DNA from: an uncultured Eubacteriales bacterium
Lineage (GTDB): Bacteria > Bacillota > Clostridia > Lachnospirales > Lachnospiraceae
Assembly (NCBI GenBank): GCA_900315015.1
Contig: OMXJ01000009.1
Coordinates: 1 to 64,000, forward strand
DNA length: 64,000 nucleotides
Direction of reading: 5' to 3'
The translations under genes and the position numbers were made by a program. The notes under the pieces were generated by a model. That model had not been told where the DNA came from and made no database searches. It worked only from the letters and a program-made list of their open reading frames with translations. Below, in pieces: positions 6,991-15,984 of this stretch (position 1 is its first letter; each line of letters begins with the position of its first letter).

Positions 6991-9078
6991 ATGAATAAGA
7001 AAGAAGCAAGAAAAAGAGCGGCAGAGCTCGTAAATAAGATGACCTTAGATGAAATGATCAGCCAGCTAAGGTATGACAGCCCGGAAATAAAAAGATTAGG
7101 AGTTCCGGAATATAACTGGTGGAATGAAGGGCTTCACGGAGCAGCGCGCGCCGGCACAGCAACAGTATTTCCACAGGCCATAGGCCTTGCAGCAAGCTTT
7201 GATGAGAAGCTCTTAAAGCAGGTAGGTGGCTGCACAGGAATAGAGACAAGAGCAAAATATAATGAAGCCTCAAAGCACGGCGATAGAGACATATATAAAG
7301 GACTTACCCTCTGGGCACCAAACGTAAATATATTCAGAGATCCAAGATGGGGAAGAGGACATGAGACCTATGGCGAGGATCCGTATCTCACAGGAAGGCT
7401 GGCAGTAAACTTCATAAAGGGCGTGCAGCAAAAGGATAAGGAAGGAAATGTCCTTGCAGCAGCCTGTGCAAAGCACTTTGCAGTTCATTCAGGACCAGAA
7501 GCAGAAAGGCATAGATTTAATGCAGTAGCAACTAAAAAGGATATGTTTTCGACCTATCTTCCGGCATTTGAAGCATGCGTAAAAGAAGCAGGGGTACTTG
7601 GAGTAATGGGCGCCTACAACAGAGTAAACGGCGATCCGGCCTGTGCGCATGACTATCTGATGAATGAAGTGCTAAGGGGAAAATGGGGCTTTGACGGTTA
7701 TTACACCTCTGACTGCTGGGCGATAAGAGATTTCCATGAATGGCATAAAATAACAAAGAATGTAGAAGAAAGCGCAGCCCTTGCAGTAAATACGGGGTGT
7801 GATGTGAACTGCGGCTGCAGCTATCTTAGTCTACAAAAGGCGTATTCAAAGGGACTTGTAAAAAAGGAAGCCATAAAGAAGGCAGCAGTAAATCTATTTA
7901 CGATAAGATATCTTCTTGGAATGTTCGATAAAACTAAATTTGACGATCTATCACTTGAAGATGTAGACACAAAGGCAAACAGAAAATTAGCCTATAAGGC
8001 AGCAGCAGAAAGCATGGTGCTGCTTGAAAATAAAAATCTTTTGCCTCTAAGTAAAAGTGAATATTCAAAGCTTGCAGTAATAGGACCAAATGCAGACTCT
8101 ATAGGCGCGCTTAGAGGAAACTACTATGGCACAAGCAGCCACTTTGTAACGGCACTTGAGGGCTTTATAAATGCAGCTCCAAAGGTATATTACGCAGAAG
8201 GATGCCATCTCTGCAAGGATAGGACAGACGGACTGGCAAGAGCAGAAAACCGCCTCTCAGAAGCCCTAGCAGCAGTAGAGCATGCAGATGCAGCAATTCT
8301 CTGCCTTGGACTAGATGAGACACTTGAAGGAGAAGAAGGCGATGCAGGAAATTTAAGTGCCTCAGGAGATAAGAGAGACCTTGAACTCCCGGCACCTCAG
8401 AAGAGACTCTTAGAAGCAGTAGCAAAGTCAGTAGAAAACTACAATAAGGAAAATAAAGGGGAAAAGGAAAAGAAGCTGATAGTATGCATATTTGCAGGAA
8501 GTAATTTGAATCTTAAGTTTGCAAAGGAGCATGCTGATGCGCTTATCCAGTGCTGGTACCCGGGCGAAGAAGGAGGAAATGCCCTCGCAGACCTCATTTA
8601 TGGAAAAATAAAGCCTCAGGGAAAGCTCCCTCTAACCTTCTATAAATCAGCAGATAAGCTTCCTGATTTCACAGACTACAGCATGAAGGGACGCACCTAT
8701 AGATATTTAGAGGATAAGGAAAATGTACTCTATCCATTTGGCTATGGACTTACCTATTCAGAAGTAGAAATAAAGAAGGCAGTGAAAAAGAAAGCAGGAG
8801 AAAAAATTGAAATTGAAGTAAGCCTAAAGAATAAGGGAAAGGAAGAAGCAGTAGAGACCCTTCAGCTCTATGCAGAGCCTAAAAATAAGAATAAAGGCGA
8901 AAATCCGCACCTGATAGCATTTAAGAAGGTGAAGCTAAAGGCAGGCGAAGAAATAAAGGTAAAGCTCCCACTAGAGGAAAAGAGCTTCTCCTTCATAATA
9001 GATGAAAACGGAGAAAAAGTAGTGGGAGAGATGGAAATATATGCAGGTCTCAACTCCAGAGATCTCGTAAAAGCATGA
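6991..9078 (+). CDS. Glycoside hydrolase family 3 beta-glycosidase (beta-xylosidase-like)
   Basis: Retaining beta-glycosidase of 695 residues. The N-terminal GH3 TIM-barrel carries NWWNEGLHGAARAG, FRDPRWGRGHETYGEDP, AACAKHFAVHSGPE and the nucleophile D241 in YYTSDCWAIRDF. The second alpha/beta sandwich domain begins near residue 340 (ESMVLLENKNLLPL), and a C-terminal fibronectin-type-III-like domain follows from about residue 590. The NWWNEGLHG and SDCWAI wording is that of the xylan 1,4-beta-xylosidase/arabinosidase branch, but beta-glucosidases share it in part. No signal peptide, so cytoplasmic. ATG 6991 has AGAAGG 6 nt upstream; the GTG at 6988 is too close to it. It is divergent from galK and has its own promoter, and together with the GH31 enzyme it could trim imported hemicellulose oligosaccharides. 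Confidence 0.9.
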   Translation: MNKKEARKRAAELVNKMTLDEMISQLRYDSPEIKRLGVPEYNWWNEGLHGAARAGTATVFPQAIGLAASFDEKLLKQVGGCTGIETRAKYNEASKHGDRDIYKGLTLWAPNVNIFRDPRWGRGHETYGEDPYLTGRLAVNFIKGVQQKDKEGNVLAAACAKHFAVHSGPEAERHRFNAVATKKDMFSTYLPAFEACVKEAGVLGVMGAYNRVNGDPACAHDYLMNEVLRGKWGFDGYYTSDCWAIRDFHEWHKITKNVEESAALAVNTGCDVNCGCSYLSLQKAYSKGLVKKEAIKKAAVNLFTIRYLLGMFDKTKFDDLSLEDVDTKANRKLAYKAAAESMVLLENKNLLPLSKSEYSKLAVIGPNADSIGALRGNYYGTSSHFVTALEGFINAAPKVYYAEGCHLCKDRTDGLARAENRLSEALAAVEHADAAILCLGLDETLEGEEGDAGNLSASGDKRDLELPAPQKRLLEAVAKSVENYNKENKGEKEKKLIVCIFAGSNLNLKFAKEHADALIQCWYPGEEGGNALADLIYGKIKPQGKLPLTFYKSADKLPDFTDYSMKGRTYRYLEDKENVLYPFGYGLTYSEVEIKKAVKKKAGEKIEIEVSLKNKGKEEAVETLQLYAEPKNKNKGENPHLIAFKKVKLKAGEEIKVKLPLEEKSFSFIIDENGEKVVGEMEIYAGLNSRDLVKA

Positions 9079-9127
9079 TATAAGGGATGTTTTGTAACAA
9101 GACCATAATAAGATATAAAAAATTCAC

Positions 9128-9156
9128 TTTATTTTTAGTAAATAAAGTTGTATAAT
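9128..9156 (+). promoter_or_regulatory. Possible promoter of mreB-like gene
   Basis: TATAAT at 9151-9156 with a weak -35 TTTATT at 9128-9133 (17-bp spacer). The -35 lies in an inverted repeat CTTTATTT/AAATAAAG (9127-9147). Confidence 0.45.
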
Positions 9157-9209
9157 AGGGGATACATATAAAGTGGGTAGTTTATGCTGGAAGGAGAATT
9201 TTTAGCTTT

Positions 9210-10202
9210 ATGGCGTTCAATAATATAGGCGTAGATTTAGGTACAGCCAGTGTGCTTGTTTATATAAAAGGAAAGGGCGTGGTTCTAAAAGAACCATCAG
9301 TAGTGGCAATCGACAGAGATACAAATAGAATTGTAGCAATCGGAGAAGAAGCAAAGGTAATGATCGGAAGGACACCTGGAAACATAACGGCAGTAAGACC
9401 GCTTCGTCAGGGTGTAATATCGAACTTCACCGTCACTCAGAAGATGCTTAAGTATTTCATAGAAAAGGCAGCTGGAAAATCACGCTTTGGAAAAAGAATA
9501 ATTACAGTCGGAGTGCCAAGTGGAATAACAGAAGTAGAAAAAAAGGCAGTTGAAAATGTTACTTATGAGACTGGAGCTTACGACGTACAGACAATAGAAG
9601 AACCTATAGCAGCAGCAATAGGAGCAGGAATAGATATAAGACAGCCGAGAGGAAATATGATAGTAGACATCGGCGGTGGAACCACTGACATAGCAGTCAT
9701 ATCCCTTTGCGATGCAGTAGTATCCGCATCTGTAAAGGTGGCAGGAGACGATTTTAACGAAGCAATAGTTCGTTACATGAGAAAGAAGCACAATCTTCTC
9801 ATCGGAGAGCGTACAGCAGAGGATGTAAAGATAAAAATCGGTTCGGCTTATAGAAGACCAGAAACAATAGCAATGGATGTACGCGGAAGAAACCTCGTGA
9901 CAGGACTTCCAAAGACAATATCAGTAACTAGTGAAGAAACAGAGGAAGCGCTCAAAGAGGCGACCTCTACAATAGTAGAAGCGGTTCATTCGGTGCTTGA
10001 AAAAACACCTCCAGAACTAGCGGCAGATATAGCTGAAAGAGGCATCGTTCTTACGGGAGGAGGATGTCTGTTATATGGAATGGAGCAGTTAATCGAAGAA
10101 AAAACAGGTATCAGCACTGTAAGATCAGATGATCCGCTCACAGCAGTAGCAATTGGAACAGGCAAGTATGTCGAAGAAGTAATGAAATACAGGTCGAAAT
10201 AG
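9210..10202 (+). CDS. mreB: MreB/Mbl-family rod-shape actin homologue
   Basis: Cytoskeletal ATPase that forms membrane-attached filaments and guides lateral wall synthesis. 330 residues. Actin-fold motifs are present: phosphate-1 NIGVDLGTASVLVYIKGKG (residues 5-23), connect-1, phosphate-2 MIVDIGGGTTDIAVISL and the adenosine motif GIVLTGGGCLLYGMEQLI. The N-terminus is short and, in place of the MreB amphipathic helix, begins MAFNNIG. MreB, Mbl and MreBH cannot be separated by eye. It is not next to mreCD or minCD here, so it may be a second paralogue (Mbl-like). The ribosome binding site GGAAGGAG is about 12 nt from ATG 9210, rather long but there is no better start. The GGDEF gene follows after 52 bp. 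Confidence 0.92.
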   Translation: MAFNNIGVDLGTASVLVYIKGKGVVLKEPSVVAIDRDTNRIVAIGEEAKVMIGRTPGNITAVRPLRQGVISNFTVTQKMLKYFIEKAAGKSRFGKRIITVGVPSGITEVEKKAVENVTYETGAYDVQTIEEPIAAAIGAGIDIRQPRGNMIVDIGGGTTDIAVISLCDAVVSASVKVAGDDFNEAIVRYMRKKHNLLIGERTAEDVKIKIGSAYRRPETIAMDVRGRNLVTGLPKTISVTSEETEEALKEATSTIVEAVHSVLEKTPPELAADIAERGIVLTGGGCLLYGMEQLIEEKTGISTVRSDDPLTAVAIGTGKYVEEVMKYRSK

Positions 10203-10254
10203 TAGAAAATAGTAAATAGAAGGGTAAGAAGCTTTACGAAAGGAAGGATGCTTA

Positions 10255-12231
10255 ATGTATAAAGGGCGCTACAATATAGGTCTGGTAGCCGGAAACCTTG
10301 TTGACGACTATCCCAGAGATATATGTAAGGGAGCATTAAAGGGTGCTAAGCTTGCAGATTGCAACCTCTTTATTTTTCCGGTCAAATATTTTGATTGTGA
10401 AGAGGCAGCATTCATAAATAAGGAAATGCGCTATGAATATCAGTATAATGATCTGATAAGATATGCGGATTCTAAGTCTCTTGATGCTGTACTGATATGT
10501 CTTGGAAATATATGTTATAAGTCCACTCCTGAAAGACGTAGAGAAATAATAGATTCTTTTAAAAATACTCCGGTAGTACTTATTTCATCAGATGAAGAGG
10601 GCTATTCGAATATCAAATATGATAGTGTGACCGGCATGAGGCAGGGCATAGAGTATATGATAAAGCAAAAGGGCTGTAAAAGAATCGGAATGGTTACGGC
10701 CTATAATCAGGAAGCAGTAGAAAGAACTGAAATATTCAGGCAGACGCTGCGTGATAATGGTATTGAAGTATTAGAAAAGCGCATAATAGCAGATAAATCC
10801 TGCAGCAGTCTCTGTGAAAATTCAGTTGAAATACTTATCAGCGAGAATCCGGATCTTGATGGAATAGTCTGCGTAAATGATTCAGTAGCGATGGGCGTAT
10901 ATAATGTGCTTAAAAGGCATAATTATAAAATCGGTGAAGAAATATTTGTGCTAGGCTTTGACAATATACGAGAAGCCTCTCACTTAGTGCCTCCGCTAGC
11001 AAGTGTTGCAGCAGACGTATCAAAGCTTGGAGAAAGAGCAGTCCTCGAGGTTGCTGACATGCTCGATAAGCATACCATAAAAACTCCAAGAGTAGTAAAA
11101 ATGGATACGCAGTTCGTACCAAGGCAGTCGGTAACTGGAAGATTTGAAGAAGATAAAAAGACTCTTATAGAAATCTCAAATGATTATAGAAAGAAGCTCG
11201 ACTTAGTAATAGAATTAAATCATACCATGAATGGCATTTACAGAGAGCTTCTCATGACAGATGATGGCGGCGGAGCGGAGGATTATAGAAGCGTTCTTAA
11301 AGCCTATAACATCGCGAACATGAATGATTATTATCTGTTTTTGTTCAAAGACCCGAGCAGGCACATTATCAGAGAATACTGGGATATGCCTCCTGAAATA
11401 TACCTAAGGGCATATAGAAATGGTGAAACGGTGCAAGAACCGCCTAGAACAGAGCAGTGCATGTCTCTTGGAGACTTGTTTGATAATCGGTTCATGACAG
11501 GCGAAAGAAAAAGCTACGTAGTAGTAGATGTGTATTCAAGAGAAATGCAGTTCGGAGTGCTTATGTGCGACATTCCAAAGGAATACTATTCACATTATGA
11601 AATGTTCACTTTCCAGATAGGCATAGCAGTAAAGATGAGATATCTCTTTCAGATACAGCACAGGCTGATGGAAGAAAAGGATGCAATTGTTCAAAGGCTC
11701 CGCATCGAAAATCATATGCTAGATGATGTATCAAGTAAGGATGAGCTTACTGGAATACTTAACAGACATGGACTTATAAGGAATCTTGAAGCCATGATAA
11801 AGGATTCGAATAATATAGATAAAGAATGCATATTTATGTATTCCGATCTTAACTATTTGAAGCTGATAAATGATAATTTCGGACATGAAGAAGGCGACTT
11901 TGCCCTAAAGAGCGTAGCTAATGCATTAGAGGCTGCACTAGATGGAAGGGGCTATGTAGGAAGAATAGGAGGCGATGAATTTGTAGCCTGTGCCTTTGCA
12001 GAGGGCAAGGATGAAGACTACTATTCTGACGCAGTAAAGAGCTACCTTTTAAGGCTGAATGAGAAATCGGGAAAGCCTTATAACGTATGCACATCAATAG
12101 GTGCACTGAAGTTTACGATAAGTGAAAATACCTCAATAGAGAACCTGCTTGTAACCTCAGATGACAGACTGTACGAGGACAAGCACAGAAAACCACCGTT
12201 TGTCGTAAGGGAAGTGCCAAAGACAGGCTGA
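10255..12231 (+). CDS. LacI-type sugar-binding domain fused to a GGDEF diguanylate cyclase
   Basis: 658 residues. Residues about 5-285 form a periplasmic-binding-protein-like (type 1) domain of the LacI/GalR kind (GLVAGNLVDDYPRDICKGAL, GCKRIGMVTAYNQEAVERTE, LDGIVCVNDSVAMGVYNVLK, VLGFDNI). There is no helix-turn-helix in front and no signal peptide or membrane segment, so it should be a cytoplasmic ligand sensor. A middle region (about 290-480) may form a GAF-like or coiled linker. The C-terminus (about 490-650) is a GGDEF domain: DELTGILNRHGL, DLNYLKLINDNFGHEEGD and intact RIGGDEF, so cyclase activity is expected. The RxxD inhibitory site normally found just before GGDEF is not evident. It likely couples a sugar signal to c-di-GMP. 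The start follows GAAAGGAAGG. RecD2 begins 27 bp downstream. Confidence 0.88.
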   Translation: MYKGRYNIGLVAGNLVDDYPRDICKGALKGAKLADCNLFIFPVKYFDCEEAAFINKEMRYEYQYNDLIRYADSKSLDAVLICLGNICYKSTPERRREIIDSFKNTPVVLISSDEEGYSNIKYDSVTGMRQGIEYMIKQKGCKRIGMVTAYNQEAVERTEIFRQTLRDNGIEVLEKRIIADKSCSSLCENSVEILISENPDLDGIVCVNDSVAMGVYNVLKRHNYKIGEEIFVLGFDNIREASHLVPPLASVAADVSKLGERAVLEVADMLDKHTIKTPRVVKMDTQFVPRQSVTGRFEEDKKTLIEISNDYRKKLDLVIELNHTMNGIYRELLMTDDGGGAEDYRSVLKAYNIANMNDYYLFLFKDPSRHIIREYWDMPPEIYLRAYRNGETVQEPPRTEQCMSLGDLFDNRFMTGERKSYVVVDVYSREMQFGVLMCDIPKEYYSHYEMFTFQIGIAVKMRYLFQIQHRLMEEKDAIVQRLRIENHMLDDVSSKDELTGILNRHGLIRNLEAMIKDSNNIDKECIFMYSDLNYLKLINDNFGHEEGDFALKSVANALEAALDGRGYVGRIGGDEFVACAFAEGKDEDYYSDAVKSYLLRLNEKSGKPYNVCTSIGALKFTISENTSIENLLVTSDDRLYEDKHRKPPFVVREVPKTG

Positions 12232-12258
12232 TAGTATATTTAGGAGTTTTACTTTTTG

Positions 12259-14601
12259 ATGGAAGCAATTGAAGGATATATTGATCATGTAATATTTAGG
12301 AACGAAAGTAATGGCTATACCGTTCTTTCGGTCGAGATAAATGGAAAGAGCCTGACTGTGACGGGCTCTTTCCCTTTTGTTAATAGTGGAGCTTTTGTAA
12401 AATTTGAAGGAAGCTTCATAAATCATAATACCTATGGCAAGCAGTTCGAAGCAAAAAGCTATGAAGAAAAGCAGCCTGAGGATGAAGATGCCATAAAAAG
12501 GTATCTTGAATCAGGTGCCATAAAGGGAATAGGCAAAAAAATCGCAGAGCAGATAGTAAAGAAATTTGGTAAGGATACCTTTAGCATAATAGCAGACGAT
12601 CCATATAAACTTACGGAAATAAAGGGAATCAATAAAAGATTGGCAGAATCCTTCAATGCCCAGTTCATAGAAAAACAGGGGATGAGGGATGCAATGATGT
12701 TCCTTCAAAAATATGGAATCCCGGCATCACTGTCAGCAAAGATCTACAAGCAGTACGGAGCAAAGCTAAAGGATGTAATAAATAATAATCCCTATAAGCT
12801 AGCTGAGGATATCGACGGAGTAGGCTTTAAGACTTCAGATGCCATAGCAATGCGAGTAGGAATTCCTGCAAACTCAGAGCATAGAATCGAAGCAGGCTTA
12901 ATATATGCAATGACCCAGAATGTCTTAAATGGAAATGTATATATGCTGAAGCAGCAGCTCTTTAGGGATGCAGCAGAGCTTTTAGATGCGCCAGGAATAG
13001 ATCTTGTACATGCCTATAACGAGCTTATGGTAAAAAATAAGATCATAGTAAAGCAGGTAATAGCAGAGCCGCTTCATGAGGCTGATTATGTAATCGATGG
13101 ACCAAACGATCAGGTCTATCTCTCCATGTATTATTATATGGAGCTAAATAGCGCGAGAATGCTCACAGACCTCAATATCGAGGAGAGGGTGAGTGAATCA
13201 GAGCTAGAGAGCTTTTTTAGATATCTAGACTCAAGTGATGTACTGAACCGCAATCGGGCATCAGAGGGCGCCTCGAGAATTGTCTTAGACGACCTTCAAA
13301 AGGAAGCGGTAGCCCAGGCAGCAAGAAATAATGTCCTGATATTGACAGGAGGCCCGGGAACAGGAAAGACTACCACGATAAATGCGATAATAAAGTACTT
13401 TGAAAATAAGGGAATGGAAATTCTTCTAGCAGCTCCGACAGGAAGGGCAGCAAGAAGAATGAAGGAGACGACCGGCAAGGAGGCAAAGACAATTCACCGT
13501 CTGCTTGAAATAAACAAAAAGCCGGAGGACAATATTAATAATATGTCCCAGCGCAGTCTTGAAAATATGACTGACTCCTCCTTCGCCTTTCAGAGAAATG
13601 AAGAGAATCCGCTAGAGACAGACGTCATCATAATCGATGAAATGAGTATGGTGGACATAAATCTCATGCATTCATTGCTAAAGGCCATACCAGTAGGCAC
13701 AAAGCTCATACTGGCAGGAGACGTAAATCAGCTGCCATCAGTAGGAGCAGGAGCTGTGCTCTCAGATATGATAAATTCCGGCTGCTTTAATACAGTATGC
13801 CTAAAGCATATTTTCAGACAGGCGCAGGAGAGCGACATAATAATGAATGCGCATAAGATAAATGCAGGAATGGAAATATCGCTAGATAATAAGAGCAAGG
13901 ATTTCTTCATGATAAAAACGGAAAATGTAAAGGCCATCATAGGAGAAATAATAATCCTTGTAAGAGATCAGCTCCCTAAATATGTACATTGCACGCCGTA
14001 CGACGTGCAGGTACTTACGCCAATGAGAAAGGGCGAGCTTGGAGTTGAAAATCTAAATAATATTCTTCAGCAGTATTTAAATCCGCCAGATCCAGTGAAA
14101 ACAGAGCGAGAAGCCCATGGAGTAATCTTCCGCGACGGCGATAAGGTAATGCAGATAAAGAATAATTATGAAATTGAATGGGAAATAAGGAATGAAAGAG
14201 GCTTCCTTAAGGAGACCGGAGTAGGCGTATTCAATGGAGACTGCGGAATAATAAAGAAAATCAATGATTTCGCGGAATTAGTAGATGTCGAGTTCGATGA
14301 CGGAAGAGTAGTTTCATATCCGTACAACAAGCTTGATGAAATAGAGCTTGCCTATGCAATAACAATCCATAAATCCCAGGGAAGCGAGTACCCGGCAGTG
14401 GTGCTTCCGATTTTATCAGGCCCTACAATTCTCTTTTCAAGAAACATTCTATATACAGCAGTAACAAGAGCTAGAAAATGCGTTACCATAGCAGGAAGCG
14501 CTGATAGAGTAAGGAAGATGATACAGAATGTATACGAGCAGAAAAGGTATACCGGCCTCAAGGATAGGATAATGGAGTTCGCAGGAAAGGTACATCTGTA
14601 G
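12259..14601 (+). CDS. recD2: RecD2-type ATP-dependent DNA helicase
   Basis: Superfamily 1B 5'-3' helicase that works without RecBC, implicated in replication-fork and mismatch repair in Firmicutes. 780 residues, the usual size. The N-terminal OB-like region (GYIDHVIFRNESNGYTVL) and tandem helix-hairpin-helix segments (SGAIKGIGKKIAEQIV, DGVGFKTSDAIAM) are the RecD2-specific part. Helicase motifs follow: Walker A LTGGPGTGKTTTINAI near residue 363, DVIIIDEMSMVD, LAGDVNQLPSVG, and the UvrD-like C-terminal ELAYAITIHKSQGSEYPAVV and YTAVTRARK. ATG 12259 is preceded by TAGGAG at about 12 nt; TTG 12256 is adjacent and less likely. It is close behind the GGDEF gene and probably co-transcribed. A 15-19-bp tandem repeat begins on its stop codon. 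Confidence 0.96.
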   Translation: MEAIEGYIDHVIFRNESNGYTVLSVEINGKSLTVTGSFPFVNSGAFVKFEGSFINHNTYGKQFEAKSYEEKQPEDEDAIKRYLESGAIKGIGKKIAEQIVKKFGKDTFSIIADDPYKLTEIKGINKRLAESFNAQFIEKQGMRDAMMFLQKYGIPASLSAKIYKQYGAKLKDVINNNPYKLAEDIDGVGFKTSDAIAMRVGIPANSEHRIEAGLIYAMTQNVLNGNVYMLKQQLFRDAAELLDAPGIDLVHAYNELMVKNKIIVKQVIAEPLHEADYVIDGPNDQVYLSMYYYMELNSARMLTDLNIEERVSESELESFFRYLDSSDVLNRNRASEGASRIVLDDLQKEAVAQAARNNVLILTGGPGTGKTTTINAIIKYFENKGMEILLAAPTGRAARRMKETTGKEAKTIHRLLEINKKPEDNINNMSQRSLENMTDSSFAFQRNEENPLETDVIIIDEMSMVDINLMHSLLKAIPVGTKLILAGDVNQLPSVGAGAVLSDMINSGCFNTVCLKHIFRQAQESDIIMNAHKINAGMEISLDNKSKDFFMIKTENVKAIIGEIIILVRDQLPKYVHCTPYDVQVLTPMRKGELGVENLNNILQQYLNPPDPVKTEREAHGVIFRDGDKVMQIKNNYEIEWEIRNERGFLKETGVGVFNGDCGIIKKINDFAELVDVEFDDGRVVSYPYNKLDEIELAYAITIHKSQGSEYPAVVLPILSGPTILFSRNILYTAVTRARKCVTIAGSADRVRKMIQNVYEQKRYTGLKDRIMEFAGKVHL

Positions 14602-14700
14602 TATAATCACCTATGTAGTATAGTCATCTATGTAGTATAGTCACATCTGTAGTATAATCATCTATGTAGTACAGGCGCCTATGAGAGCCTATATTATAAG
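14594..14700. repeat. Degenerate 15-19-bp tandem repeat starting at the recD2 stop
   Basis: Five to six copies of a unit close to CTATGTAGTATAGTCAT (starts near 14596, 14611, 14628, 14647, 14662, 14679). The recD2 stop codon TAG lies inside the first copy. Confidence 0.85.
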
Positions 14701-14889
14701 GGAGCATAGCACCTTCGCGGGGTCTTGATAGTAGAGAACAATAACTGCGCTGCAATAGCATCCATATGAGCTGAAAAAGCGGAAAATGTAGTAAAAAGAA
14801 GTTGAAAAAAAATGGCGAAAATATTTGCTTCGTTCCAAACAGTGACTTTTAAAACAGCAAAGCTGAATGAGAAAAAATTAAAAAGTACA
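14701..14889. other. Non-coding spacer before the nucleotidyltransferase
   Basis: AT- and purine-rich spacer without an open frame or clear terminator. No structured RNA recognised. Confidence 0.4.
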
Positions 14890-14917
14890 TTGAAATATTT
14901 TTTTATATGGATATAAT
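14890..14917 (+). promoter_or_regulatory. Promoter of the nucleotidyltransferase gene
   Basis: TTGAAA (14890-14895), 16-bp spacer, TATAAT (14912-14917), about 50 bp before the ATG. Confidence 0.6.
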
Positions 14918-14963
14918 AGTACTAGATGAAAAACAATATAATCAATATGGAGGGAAAATAAAA

Positions 14964-15878
14964 ATGAAAAATACGACACTTGTAATTATGGCAGCAGGAA
15001 TGGGAAGCCGTTATGGACAGGGCATCAAGCAGCTTGAAAAGGTAGGCCCAAATGGCGAAATTATCATGGATTATTCAATCTATGATGCAAAGAAGGCTGG
15101 ATTCAATAAGGTAGTATTCATCACAAGAAAAGATATCGAAAAGCAGTTCAGAGAAGTAGTAGGAAATAGAATTGAAAAGATCATCGATACAGAGTATGTA
15201 TTCCAGGAACTTGACAATGTTCCAAAGTGGTACAAGGTACCGGAGGGACGCAAGAAGCCATGGGGCACAGGACATGCAATTCTTGCCTGCAAGGGAACTG
15301 TAAAGGATCCGTTCATAGTAATCAACGCAGACGACTATTACGGAAGAGAAGGCTTTAAACTTGTTCATGATTATCTCGTAGCACAGCCGGATGAAGCAAA
15401 GCGTAACTATTGCATGGCAGGCTTCATTCTTGGAAATACACTTAGTGACAATGGAACAGTTACAAGAGGTGTGTGCAGCGTAGATGCAGACAGCAACCTT
15501 ACAAGTGTTGAAGAGACCTTCGACATCTTAAAGAAGGGCGACATCGCAGTAGGTAAGGACGGAAATGACAAGGAAGTAAGCTTAAAGCTTGATGATGTAG
15601 TATCAATGAATATGTGGGGACTTACTCCAGATTTCCTTGATGTACTTGATGAGGGCTTCTCAAAGTTCCTTAAGGACGGCGGAGACAATAATATCAAGGG
15701 CGAATATCTTCTTCCACAGGTAATCGGCGAGATGTTAAAGAATAAGGAGTGCAGTGTAAAGGTACTTACATCACATGACAGATGGTTCGGTGTAACTTAT
15801 CATGAGGATAAGGAGACAGTTGTAGAATCATTAAAGAAGCTCACAGAGCAGGGTGTATATCCAGCAAGCATTAACTAA
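14964..15878 (+). CDS. Sugar-phosphate nucleotidyltransferase
   Basis: 304 residues with the Rossmann-like nucleotidyltransferase fold. The nucleotide-binding start is VIMAAGMGSRYGQGIKQLEKV (residues 6-25), a variant of the GxGxRxxPxxK signature. PWGTGHAILACKG and FIVINADDYYG (metal-binding Asp) follow. This resembles GalU and RfbA-type enzymes that make UDP- or dTDP-sugars, but the GQGIKQLEKVGPNGE loop is a distinct subgroup found in gut Firmicutes (recollection, not a search). The substrate is therefore left open. ATG 14964 follows GGAGGGAAAATAAAA, a strong ribosome binding site; an in-frame ATG at 14907 lies inside the -10 region and is not a start. It is monocistronic between its own promoter and terminator. 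Codon use (CTT, GAC, ATC) suggests fairly high expression. Confidence 0.85.
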   Translation: MKNTTLVIMAAGMGSRYGQGIKQLEKVGPNGEIIMDYSIYDAKKAGFNKVVFITRKDIEKQFREVVGNRIEKIIDTEYVFQELDNVPKWYKVPEGRKKPWGTGHAILACKGTVKDPFIVINADDYYGREGFKLVHDYLVAQPDEAKRNYCMAGFILGNTLSDNGTVTRGVCSVDADSNLTSVEETFDILKKGDIAVGKDGNDKEVSLKLDDVVSMNMWGLTPDFLDVLDEGFSKFLKDGGDNNIKGEYLLPQVIGEMLKNKECSVKVLTSHDRWFGVTYHEDKETVVESLKKLTEQGVYPASIN

Positions 15879-15907
15879 AAAATACTAAATATAATTGTGC
15901 AAAAAAA

Positions 15908-15940
15908 CGGGCGGTGCGATTGTACCGCCTGGTTTTGTTA
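15908..15940 (+). terminator. Terminator of the nucleotidyltransferase gene
   Basis: GGGCGGT-GCGATTGT-ACCGCC hairpin followed by TGGTTTTGTT. Confidence 0.85.
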
Positions 15941-15984
15941 GTTGAAAAAAGCGGTCCTCGTGGTAGAAAAAGAAGGAGCGCAAA

